Assembly: GCA_903939665.1 (NCBI GenBank)
Contig: CAJAHZ010000337.1
Location: forward strand, 1-15,361
Direction of reading: 5' to 3'
Length of the DNA: 15,361 bases
From: an uncultured Pseudomonadota bacterium
Lineage (GTDB): Bacteria > Pseudomonadota > Gammaproteobacteria > Burkholderiales > Rhodocyclaceae
Positions 1 through 6,221 of this stretch are shown in pieces; position 1 is the stretch's first letter, and each line of letters begins with the position of its first letter. Under the pieces are notes generated by a model. That model saw only the letters and a program-made list of their open reading frames with translations, searched no databases and was not told the DNA's origin. A program made the translations under genes and the position numbers.

Positions 1-1
1 A

Positions 2-22
2 GCCCCGACAGCGTGTCGAGGC
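2..22 (-). terminator. Possible terminator hairpin after the tRNA-Lys pair
   Basis: An inverted repeat with arms 2-10 and 14-22 and a 3-nt loop lies 17 nt beyond the 3' end of the tRNA-Lys(CUU) gene. Eight of nine pairs are Watson-Crick. The ninth is a G-U wobble in minus-strand RNA but a C-A mismatch in plus-strand RNA, so the hairpin suits the leftward tRNA transcript. The window ends one base later, so the expected U-run cannot be seen. The hairpin is directly visible; its terminator role is inferred. Confidence 0.45.
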
Positions 23-39
23 CAAGTGCTTGATATTTC

Positions 40-115
40 TGGTGGGGCGTGAGTGATTCGAACACTCGACCTACGGATTAAGAGTCCGCTGCTCTACCAA
101 CTGAGCTAACGCCCC
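40..115 (-). tRNA. tRNA-Lys (anticodon CUU)
   Basis: This 76-nt gene reads on the minus strand and includes an encoded CCA end. The acceptor stem pairs GGGGCGU with ACGCCCC, followed by discriminator A and CCA. The D-arm has the usual AGCTCAG...GAGC pattern and the T-arm contains GTTCGAATC. The anticodon loop is CTCTTAA (plus positions 78-84), giving anticodon CUU (80-82), which reads lysine AAG codons. It lies 24 nt downstream of the tRNA-Lys(UUU) gene on the same strand, so both are probably cut from one precursor. Confidence 0.97.
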
Positions 116-139
116 AGAAACTGGACATTGATTTGGGGT

Positions 140-215
140 TGGTGGGTCGGGCGAGATTCGAACTCGCGACCAACGGATTAAAAGTCCGCTGCTCTACCGA
201 CTGAGCTACCGACCC
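140..215 (-). tRNA. tRNA-Lys (anticodon UUU)
   Basis: This 76-nt minus-strand gene has an encoded CCA. It begins GGGTCGG, pairs with CCGACCC at the 3' side, and shows the standard D-arm and a GTTCGAATC T-arm. The anticodon loop CTTTTAA (plus positions 178-184) gives UUU (180-182), which decodes AAA and AAG. The anticodon stem and D-arm are almost identical to those of the neighbouring CUU gene, which suggests a tandem duplication followed by anticodon change. It is the promoter-proximal gene of the pair. Confidence 0.97.
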
Positions 216-233
216 AAAAAACAAGAAGGGCGA

Positions 234-262
234 ATTATAGAGACCGGCTGGAAGACTGTCAA
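234..262 (-). promoter_or_regulatory. Consensus sigma-70 promoter for the tRNA-Lys pair
   Basis: On the minus strand, TTGACA (plus 257-262) and TATAAT (plus 234-239) are separated by exactly 17 bp, matching the consensus at 12 of 12 bases. A GC-rich stretch, TCGCCC, follows the -10 box. Such a discriminator is typical of stable-RNA promoters under stringent (ppGpp/DksA) control. Transcription should start near 226-228, about 12 nt before the mature tRNA-Lys(UUU) 5' end. Confidence 0.9.
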
Positions 263-307
263 CGCGAGCCCGGCGCGGCTGTTGAGCGGGCAAGGTGTGC
301 GGCGAAA

Positions 308-336
308 TTGCAGTGATCATGGCGATGTGTTAAAAC
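308..336 (+). promoter_or_regulatory. Possible sigma-70 promoter for the STAS-hslV operon
   Basis: TTGCAG (308-313) and TAAAAC (331-336) are spaced by 17 bp and match the consensus at 8 of 12 positions, 34 nt upstream of the ATG at 370. The bases between the -10 box and the ATG are A/T-rich with no obvious Shine-Dalgarno sequence. This is a moderate match in the only gap that could hold the promoter of this operon, so it remains a candidate. Confidence 0.35.
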
Positions 337-369
337 AATCTTTCGTAAAAAACAAACTTTCGCATAACC

Positions 370-1614
370 ATGGTTTTTTCATTTTTCAAAAAATCGCCGG
401 AGAAAATGGTCGCCAAGCCAGCTGCGGCCCCTCGCCCAAGAGAGGAGAGCGGCGCTGCGCCGTTGTTTCCGGCGGAAGATAAACACGGTGTGCCTGCTGT
501 CGAGAGCCCGGCCAAGGCGGAGCCCGTAGCGCCGGCCAAGGGGCTCCCTCAGTCGGCCAAAGATACGCTTGATTTCAGCGATTTCCAGTTCAGCGAGAGC
601 CCGCAGGATTTTCATATCGAGGTTGATGTTGATCCGGTTGAGGCCGATGTTGAACAGGTCGCTGTCCTGTATGCCAACGGACAGGACGACGCGGCGCGCG
701 CGCTGCTGGAAAGTGCGGTGCGTGTTCATCATTCCGGCCCGGGTGAACGCCTGTGGCTGATGCTTTTCGATTTTTACCGATTGACTGCGCAGAAGTCAGC
801 TTTTGAGGCGCTCGAAATTGATTATGCCCAGGCTTTTGAAAAATCGCCGCCGGCCTGGCGCGATTCATCGAAAGCGCCGGTTGCAGTCGCTGCAGTCGCA
901 GGCAGCGCCTTGTTCAAGGGCGAACTGCTGGGCGACAATGATGCGGGTTTCGATGCCGTGCGTCAGGCGATGGAAAAAAATCCGAAACTTCGGCTCGATT
1001 TTTCCAAGGTGGTGAGCCTTGATGCGCGGGGCTGCGGTCGTCTGCTCGCGCTATTGCAGCAGGCGCGAAAGAACAAGCGTGAAATTGAGTTGCTTGGTCG
1101 CGACAGTCTTGGGGCGCTAGTCCAGGAGCGCGTTCAAACAGGGCGCGCAGAGGATGGCGAGTGCTGGCTTCTGTTGCTTGAACTTCTGCAATTGCAGGGG
1201 CAGCAAGAGGCTTTCGACGACGCGGCGATCAATTACGCGGTGACCTTCGAGGTGTCGCCACCGTCGTGGGAGCCCAAACGCGTTGCTGCCGCTGAGCCCG
1301 TTGCGGCAGTGGCAGCGAATGCTGCGAGCGATCGTGATCTGGTGGGAGAGGCTTATATTGCCCGCGGTGATATCAAGGCTTCCCGCTTTAATGATCTGCC
1401 GGCGTTCGCCGAGGTGCATGATCCGGTCATTATTGATTGTTCGGCTGTGACGCGTGTCGACTTCATCAGCGCCGGCGCTTTGCTCAACGTTTTGAGCACG
1501 GTCAGGCGTTCTGGCAAGCAGATCGTTTTTCGCCATCCCAATCATCTCGTCGCCGAATTGTTCGGTGTCGTCGGCCTTCGGGCTGTCGTCGAAATCGTAT
1601 TCGCAAAACATTAG
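370..1614 (+). CDS. STAS-domain protein with duplicated helical-repeat and STAS modules
   Basis: A 414-aa cytoplasmic protein with no signal peptide or membrane segment. Residues 1-65 are a low-complexity Ala/Pro/Lys-rich linker. A helical segment follows at about 90-163, then a degenerate STAS-like segment at about 179-254 (LDFSKVVSLDARGCGRLL resembles a STAS core strand and helix). A second helical segment covers 264-300, and a clearer C-terminal STAS domain about 330-412 (VIIDCSAVTRVDFISAGALL). The helical segments end alike: YAQAFEKSPPAW (152-163) and YAVTFEVSPPSW (289-300), which indicates an internal duplication. STAS domains bind partner proteins or nucleotides in anti-sigma-antagonist and transporter systems. 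No specific partner can be named. The stop lies 8 nt before hslV, so the two are probably co-transcribed. The ATG lacks a clear ribosome-binding site. Confidence 0.85.
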   Translation: MVFSFFKKSPEKMVAKPAAAPRPREESGAAPLFPAEDKHGVPAVESPAKAEPVAPAKGLPQSAKDTLDFSDFQFSESPQDFHIEVDVDPVEADVEQVAVLYANGQDDAARALLESAVRVHHSGPGERLWLMLFDFYRLTAQKSAFEALEIDYAQAFEKSPPAWRDSSKAPVAVAAVAGSALFKGELLGDNDAGFDAVRQAMEKNPKLRLDFSKVVSLDARGCGRLLALLQQARKNKREIELLGRDSLGALVQERVQTGRAEDGECWLLLLELLQLQGQQEAFDDAAINYAVTFEVSPPSWEPKRVAAAEPVAAVAANAASDRDLVGEAYIARGDIKASRFNDLPAFAEVHDPVIIDCSAVTRVDFISAGALLNVLSTVRRSGKQIVFRHPNHLVAELFGVVGLRAVVEIVFAKH

Positions 1615-1622
1615 GAATCAGC

Positions 1623-2159
1623 ATGGAGCAATACCACGGCACCACGATCCTCTCGGTGCGCCGCGGCAACCTCGTCGCCATGGGTGGCGATGGTCAGGTC
1701 ACGCTCGGCAATATTGTTATCAAGGCCAGTGCACGCAAGGTGCGTCGGATTCATCAGGGCAAAATTCTCGCCGGTTTCGCGGGCGGGACGGCGGATGCGT
1801 TTACGCTCTTTGAGCGTTTCGAAGCCAAACTCGACAAGCATCAGGGCAACTTGATGCGTTCAGCCGTCGAATTGGCGAAGGATTGGCGTAGCGACCGTGC
1901 CTTGCGCCGGCTCGAAGCGATGCTCGCAGTCGCCGATCGGGAAAACTCATTGATTATTACCGGCAACGGGGATGTGCTGGAGCCTGAGCAAGGCATCGTT
2001 GCTATCGGCTCGGGCGGCGCCTTTGCTCAGTCAGCGGCACGCGCCTTGATTGAAAATACCAGCCTGGACCCCGCCGAGGTAATCCGCAAATCGCTGGAGA
2101 TCGCGGGCGACTTGTGTATTTACACGAATCACAGCTTTACGATCGAGACGCTCGAATAA
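1623..2159 (+). CDS. hslV: ATP-dependent protease subunit HslV (ClpQ)
   Basis: A 178-aa N-terminal-nucleophile peptidase that forms the double-hexamer proteolytic core of the HslVU protease in the cytoplasm. The sequence starts MEQYHG-TTILSVRRG. By family knowledge the six-residue propeptide is removed to expose Thr7 as the catalytic N-terminal threonine; E. coli HslV needs only Met removal. Diagnostic segments include GGDGQVTLG, AGFAGGTADAFTLFE, SAVELAKDWR, LIITGNGDV and CIYTNHSFTIE. Length is normal for the family. The ATG at 1623 is preceded by TAGGAA, a usable Shine-Dalgarno. It follows the STAS gene by 8 nt. Its usual partner hslU is not adjacent: 1267 bp with two opposite-strand genes intervene. 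No terminator is apparent in the 20 nt before the converging HDOD gene. Confidence 0.97.
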   Translation: MEQYHGTTILSVRRGNLVAMGGDGQVTLGNIVIKASARKVRRIHQGKILAGFAGGTADAFTLFERFEAKLDKHQGNLMRSAVELAKDWRSDRALRRLEAMLAVADRENSLIITGNGDVLEPEQGIVAIGSGGAFAQSAARALIENTSLDPAEVIRKSLEIAGDLCIYTNHSFTIETLE

Positions 2160-2179
2160 GTGGCTGGCACGGGCCTTTG

Positions 2180-3016
2180 TCAGATTCCCAAGATCAAGCG
2201 CATGCCTTGATAGCGGGCCTCAATTTCGCCGAAGCGCCCGGCGAAGCTCGTCCAGGACAAGCCCAGGCTGGCGCAGGCGCGCGCTGAAAGCTCCGGAACC
2301 CGGTTGTCTGGCGCATCGCCCAGTTCCAGGGCGTGGCTCAGGACGTTGGCGACATGCATCAGGTCGCCGAGTTCGCTGCTGTAGTCATCCGGTTTGTGGT
2401 GCGCGGCAATCGCCTCGCAAATCTCGTAGGGCAGGCGCCACATGCTTGCTAGTTGCCCCCCCGCGGCAGCGTGGTCGTAGCCAAAAACCGAAAGTTCCGC
2501 CGCCATCAGCGATACCTCTTCGGTTTGGTGCAGATGGATCGCGGTGGCGTAGTCAGCGGGTGCGGCGGCAAGCATCAAAAGCTTTCCGATGTCGTGCAGC
2601 AAGCCGCCGGTGAAGGCCATTTCCGGGCTGAAGTCGAGATGTTCGGCAAGTGCGCGTGCGCAGGTCGCGACGCCGAGCGTGTGCCGCCACAGTGCGCGCG
2701 AGTCGAATTCAGCCGTCTGGCTGTTATAGCGTTCGACCAGTGCCGTGGCGAGAATGATGCTGACGACGCGGTTTTCGCCGAGCACCATGAATGCCTGTCG
2801 TGCCGAGTCGACGCGGGCTGTGAGGCCAAAAGCACTGGCGTTGGCGCCGGCCAGCAAACGGCTGACGATTGCGGGGTCGGTGTTGATGTGATGAACCAGA
2901 GTGTCTACATCGGCGTCATCATCCTTCAGGGTATTGATGACGTGATGGACGATCTCCGGCAGCGATGGCAGCGCGTCGGCATGGCCGAGCAGTTCGTCGA
3001 GGCTTGGTGTGCTCAT
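2180..3016 (-). CDS. HDOD domain signalling protein
   Basis: A 278-aa cytoplasmic protein made almost wholly of an HDOD domain. It begins with the typical helix containing LPSLPEIVHHVI (residues 16-27) and DPAIVSRLL (47-55). It keeps a set of HD-type metal-ligand-like residues: His112 (WRHT), His141-Asp142 (GGLLHDIGK), His182 and His206-His207 (AAHHKPDD). HDOD proteins usually act as signalling adaptors in chemotaxis, motility, stress or c-di-GMP networks rather than as proven phosphodiesterases, so catalysis should not be assumed. The start ATG overlaps the stop of the upstream small gene in an ATGA (3013-3016), implying translational coupling. It converges on hslV with a 20-nt gap. Confidence 0.9.
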   Translation of the reverse strand: MSTPSLDELLGHADALPSLPEIVHHVINTLKDDDADVDTLVHHINTDPAIVSRLLAGANASAFGLTARVDSARQAFMVLGENRVVSIILATALVERYNSQTAEFDSRALWRHTLGVATCARALAEHLDFSPEMAFTGGLLHDIGKLLMLAAAPADYATAIHLHQTEEVSLMAAELSVFGYDHAAAGGQLASMWRLPYEICEAIAAHHKPDDYSSELGDLMHVANVLSHALELGDAPDNRVPELSARACASLGLSWTSFAGRFGEIEARYQGMRLILGI

Positions 3017-3333
3017 TGCGCGCCTTCCCGACGAAAAGCGAGAACGGCATCCTGCAGGACGTCCAGCGCTGTGCCGCCGCTATCGCAAAAGATTTGCCGG
3101 ACTCGGGTCTCGGCGGTGCGTACTTCCGCATCGATGGTTTCAGCATCGCGTGTGTCGACCACATGGACGGCAACGGACTCGATCCCACGCTTGTTCAGTC
3201 GATCCAGCATGACGGCGTCGAGCACGGTGGCGGCGGCGAACAGGGTGCGGCCAGCGCGGTCGGTTAATGCCGAGGCCAGCGTCATCCCCGGCACCACGCA
3301 TAAAATTGGCAGGTGAATTGTTCGTGATTTCAT
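3013..3333 (-). CDS. Small PGM-motif protein paired with the HDOD protein
   Basis: A 106-aa soluble protein. Residues 8-60 carry the pattern LPILCVVPGMTLASALTD..GRTLFAAATVL followed by a helix and a GIESVAV strand. This resembles the small beta-rich module often seen N-terminal to HD-GYP domains (LxPGMxLAxDVxDxxGxLLLxxGxxL, then a short helix and strand). The rest is predicted helical. The start at 3333 is chosen over an upstream ATG at 3363 because AGGAGA lies 6 nt before it. It overlaps the HDOD gene by 4 bp, so the two products are made together and may interact. The family resemblance is recognised from sequence pattern only; no function is established. Confidence 0.75.
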   Translation of the reverse strand: MKSRTIHLPILCVVPGMTLASALTDRAGRTLFAAATVLDAVMLDRLNKRGIESVAVHVVDTRDAETIDAEVRTAETRVRQIFCDSGGTALDVLQDAVLAFRREGAQ

Positions 3334-3374
3334 GGTGTCTCTCCTGTCGTCAGTCTGCCACAATCACATATGGT

Positions 3375-3404
3375 CTGAGAACATGATAGATTTCTTCCCC
3401 TTTT
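3375..3404 (+). promoter_or_regulatory. Possible heat-shock (sigma-32-like) promoter for hslU
   Basis: The 93-bp gap between the divergent small gene and hslU contains CTGAGAA (3375-3381), a 15-bp spacer and CCCCTTTT (3397-3404). The second block matches the sigma-32 -10 consensus CCCCATNT at six of its seven specified bases. The first is a poor match to CTTGAAA. hslVU is a classic heat-shock operon, and hslU here cannot be read from the hslV promoter, so a separate promoter is required. The exact element is uncertain. Confidence 0.3.
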
Positions 3405-3426
3405 CGATGCACACAGCAGGCTCATC

Positions 3427-4758
3427 ATGACGCAAATGACACCGCAGGAAATCGTTTCGGAACTTGATAAACACATCGTTGGCCAGGGTAAAGCCAAAAA
3501 AGCGGTCGCCATCGCGCTACGTAATCGCTGGCGGCGGGCGCAGGTGGCTGATCCGTTGCGTCAGGAAATTACCCCGAAGAATATCCTGATGATCGGGCCG
3601 ACCGGCGTTGGCAAGACGGAAATCGCCCGCCGGCTGGCGCGGCTGGCCAATGCGCCTTTCATCAAGATCGAAGCGACCAAGTTTACCGAGGTGGGCTACG
3701 TCGGTCGTGACGTTGAAACGATCATTCGCGATCTTGTCGAGATCGCCATCAAGAGCGGTCGCGAGCAGGCAATGAAGGGCGTGCGTGCGCGCGCCGATGA
3801 CGCGGCCGAAGATCGCATTCTCGATGCCTTGCTGCCGCCGGCACGCGGCAATTTTTTCAATGACACACAAGCCAGCGACGAGAGCACGACGCGTCAGAAA
3901 TTCCGCAAAAAGCTGCGCGAAGGCGAGCTTGACGAGAAGGAAATCGAGATTGAAGTCGCTGCGCCGTCGATGCAGGCCGAGATCTTCGCGCCACCCGGCA
4001 TGGAGGATATGACCTCGCAGATTCAGAGCATGTTTCAGAACATGGGGAGCGGACGTAAAAAGTCACGCAAGCTGAAAATCTCCGAGGCGCGCAAGCTGCT
4101 AATCGAAGAGGAGGCAGCAAAGCTGGTCAATGACGAGGAGGTAAAGCTTGAGGCGGTGAGAAACGTCGAACAGAACGGGATCGTTTTTCTCGACGAGATC
4201 GACAAGATCACCTCGCGCGGCGATGCGCATGGTGCGGATGTGTCGCGCCAGGGCGTTCAGCGTGACCTGCTGCCACTGGTTGAGGGCACAACGGTGTCGA
4301 CCAAGTACGGAATGATTCGCACCGATCATGTGCTGTTCATTGCCAGTGGTGCTTTTCATCTTGCCAAGCCCTCGGACCTGATTCCCGAGTTGCAGGGCCG
4401 TTTTCCGATTCGTGTTGAACTCGACTCGCTGTCGGTGGCCGACTTTGAATGCATCCTGACGCAGACCGACGCCTGTCTGACCATGCAGTATCAGGCGCTG
4501 CTGGCAACTGAGGGGGTTACGCTTGAATTCGTTGCCGCCGGCATCCAGCGGTTGGCGGAAATTGCCTGGTCGGTGAATGAGCGGACCGAGAATATCGGTG
4601 CCCGCCGTTTGTACACGGTGATGGAGCGCTTGCTCGAAGAGGTGTCTTTTTCAGCCGGTAAATCCGGGCCTGAAACGATTGTCGTCGATGCGGCTTATGT
4701 CGATGGCCGGCTTGCCGAACTGGCGCAGAACGAGGACTTGTCGCGTTACGTTTTGTAG
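3427..4758 (+). CDS. hslU: ATP-dependent protease ATPase subunit HslU (ClpY)
   Basis: A 443-aa AAA+ unfoldase that forms hexameric caps on HslV, unfolds substrates and threads them into the proteolytic chamber. Visible motifs are Walker A GPTGVGKT (57-64), pore loop GYVG (90-93), Walker B IVFLDE (252-257), the arginine-finger region LQGRFPIR (322-329) and sensor 2 GARRL (391-395). The I-domain lies between about residues 110 and 245. The C-terminus EDLSRYVL matches the tail that inserts into HslV, and length is normal. A weak Shine-Dalgarno (AGCAGG) precedes the ATG by 6 nt. The gene stands alone on the plus strand, with a divergent signalling operon on one side and a convergent diguanylate cyclase 16 nt beyond its stop. 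Confidence 0.97.
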   Translation: MTQMTPQEIVSELDKHIVGQGKAKKAVAIALRNRWRRAQVADPLRQEITPKNILMIGPTGVGKTEIARRLARLANAPFIKIEATKFTEVGYVGRDVETIIRDLVEIAIKSGREQAMKGVRARADDAAEDRILDALLPPARGNFFNDTQASDESTTRQKFRKKLREGELDEKEIEIEVAAPSMQAEIFAPPGMEDMTSQIQSMFQNMGSGRKKSRKLKISEARKLLIEEEAAKLVNDEEVKLEAVRNVEQNGIVFLDEIDKITSRGDAHGADVSRQGVQRDLLPLVEGTTVSTKYGMIRTDHVLFIASGAFHLAKPSDLIPELQGRFPIRVELDSLSVADFECILTQTDACLTMQYQALLATEGVTLEFVAAGIQRLAEIAWSVNERTENIGARRLYTVMERLLEEVSFSAGKSGPETIVVDAAYVDGRLAELAQNEDLSRYVL

Positions 4759-4774
4759 GCTTGCTCTGCAGCCT

Positions 4775-6202
4775 TCACGGTGCAGGCAGGGTGGCGATGC
4801 AGTTCTTGCCCTGCCGCTTGGCCTGATAGACGCCGTCGTCCACGCGGCGCACGAGGCTCTGGACGTTTTCTGGCGAGGCGTATTCTGTGACGCCGATGCT
4901 CACCGTGCTGTAAATGGTGGCGCCGGAAGAAAGTTTCAGTGGTGTTGCCGCGAAGGCCTCGCGCAAGCGTTCGGCGAGCAATTCGGCCGGGCCAATGCTG
5001 GTTTCGGGAAGAATGACGGTGAACTCTTCGCCGCCGTAGCGGTAGGCCGTGTCTGCGCTGCGCAGGCAGCTTTTGATTATCTGGGCCAGCGTCTGCAGGG
5101 CGCGGTCGCCTTCGAGGTGGCCGTAGGTGTCGTTGAGTTGCTTGAAGTTGTCGGCGTCAAGCAGGAGCAGCGAAAGGGGTCGTTGATACCGGGTGGCGCG
5201 TTCGATCTCGTGCCCGAGTTGGTCGTAAAAATGGCGTGAATTGTAGAGGGCGGTCAGGCTGTCGGTAATGCTCAGTGTCCGGTAACGCTGTTCGCTTTCG
5301 CGAAGCGCTTGTTCGGCGCGCTTCTGTTCGGTGATGTCCTGCAAGGTTTCAATCGCGCCAATGAATTTCCCTGCCGCATCGCGCAGCGGCGCAGCGGTGA
5401 AGAACAGCCAGCGGCCACTTTCACCGAAGTGCGGGAAAAAATCCTCCACTTCGAACGCGCCGCGAACCAGCGTGGAAGGACGGAATTTTCCGTGATAGAA
5501 ACGATCGACGTCCTGCTCCAGCGCGCCGCTGAGAATCAGGTCGGCCATCACCGGACGCTCGGATTTGTAAAAAGCCCGCCATTGTTCGCGGGTGCCGATC
5601 ATGTCGCGTGCCGCAACGCCGGTGGCGACTTCGCAAGCGTGATTCCAGTGCGTGACGCGATGCTCGTGGTCGATGACGAAGCTAGGTACCGAACTGCCAT
5701 CGACAATCTGCGCCAGGAAGCTGCGACTCTCCTGCAGCGCGGATTCCGTGCGGCGGCGCGTCGTAACGTCCTGCAGCGTTTCGATGGCGCCGATAACCTG
5801 CCCGGCGCTGTCTTTCAAAGGCGCGGCTGTGAAGAACAGCCAGCGTCCGTTGTCACCGATTGACGGGAAGAAATCTTCGGCTTCAAAAGTGCCTTCGATC
5901 AGCTCGGATTTCCGGAATTTGTTCGGGTAATAGCGTTCAACATCGCCCTCGGACGCCCCATCGAGAATCAGGTCGGCAAGCGTCGGGTGCTGGGCGGGGG
6001 AGAAGGCGCGCCAGTGCTCCTGGCTACCCAGCATCTGGCTGGCCGGGATGCCGGAAATGCTCTCAAGCGCCTTGTTCCAATGAATAATCGAGTGCTGCTG
6101 ATCCAGGACAAAGATCGGAATCGGGCAGCGTTCGACGCACTCGGCCAGCATGTTGCCGCTCGAATGTCCGGGTTGGCTGACCTGTTTCAGAATATCGTTC
6201 AA
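4775..6202 (-). CDS. Diguanylate cyclase with tandem PAS domains (PAS-PAS-GGDEF)
   Basis: A predicted 475-aa soluble enzyme that makes c-di-GMP from two GTP. PAS domain 1 covers about residues 20-148 and PAS domain 2 about 163-293, joined by short helices; the GGDEF domain covers about 308-470. The active-site motif is GGEEF (390-394). RSAD (381-384) is an intact inhibitory I-site five residues upstream, implying product feedback. DNFKQLND (351-358) supplies metal-binding residues. The two PAS domains align without gaps at roughly 60% identity by eye (HWN, QWRAF/HWRAF, ADLIL, EDFFP, GRWLFFTAAPL, IGAIETLQD), so they arose by duplication. The TTG start at 6202 is chosen because GAGAG lies 8 nt upstream and the gene then begins 19 nt after ftsX. 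An ATG at 6151 is the alternative. It probably shares the ftsYEX transcript. Confidence 0.88.
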   Translation of the reverse strand: MNDILKQVSQPGHSSGNMLAECVERCPIPIFVLDQQHSIIHWNKALESISGIPASQMLGSQEHWRAFSPAQHPTLADLILDGASEGDVERYYPNKFRKSELIEGTFEAEDFFPSIGDNGRWLFFTAAPLKDSAGQVIGAIETLQDVTTRRRTESALQESRSFLAQIVDGSSVPSFVIDHEHRVTHWNHACEVATGVAARDMIGTREQWRAFYKSERPVMADLILSGALEQDVDRFYHGKFRPSTLVRGAFEVEDFFPHFGESGRWLFFTAAPLRDAAGKFIGAIETLQDITEQKRAEQALRESEQRYRTLSITDSLTALYNSRHFYDQLGHEIERATRYQRPLSLLLLDADNFKQLNDTYGHLEGDRALQTLAQIIKSCLRSADTAYRYGGEEFTVILPETSIGPAELLAERLREAFAATPLKLSSGATIYSTVSIGVTEYASPENVQSLVRRVDDGVYQAKRQGKNCIATLPAP

Positions 6203-6221
6203 GGGGGCGTCTCTCGAGCAA

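Noticed and set aside
1437..1622. A longer N-terminus for HslV starting within the STAS gene
   Set aside because: The extra 62 residues overlap the STAS coding region and would block exposure of the catalytic threonine; the ATG at 1623 has its own Shine-Dalgarno and matches the family propeptide.
2453..3316. A 287-codon plus-strand frame across the HDOD pair
   Set aside because: It is antisense to two well-supported genes with a coupled start/stop, and its translation is low-complexity with no known motif.
3334..3375. A sigma-54 promoter (TGGCAG) upstream of the small gene of the HDOD pair
   Set aside because: The required GC/TTGC element at the -12 position is absent at the right spacing.
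4759..4774. A possible bidirectional terminator between hslU and the diguanylate cyclase
   Set aside because: Only short 4-5 bp inverted repeats are present and no T-tract follows.
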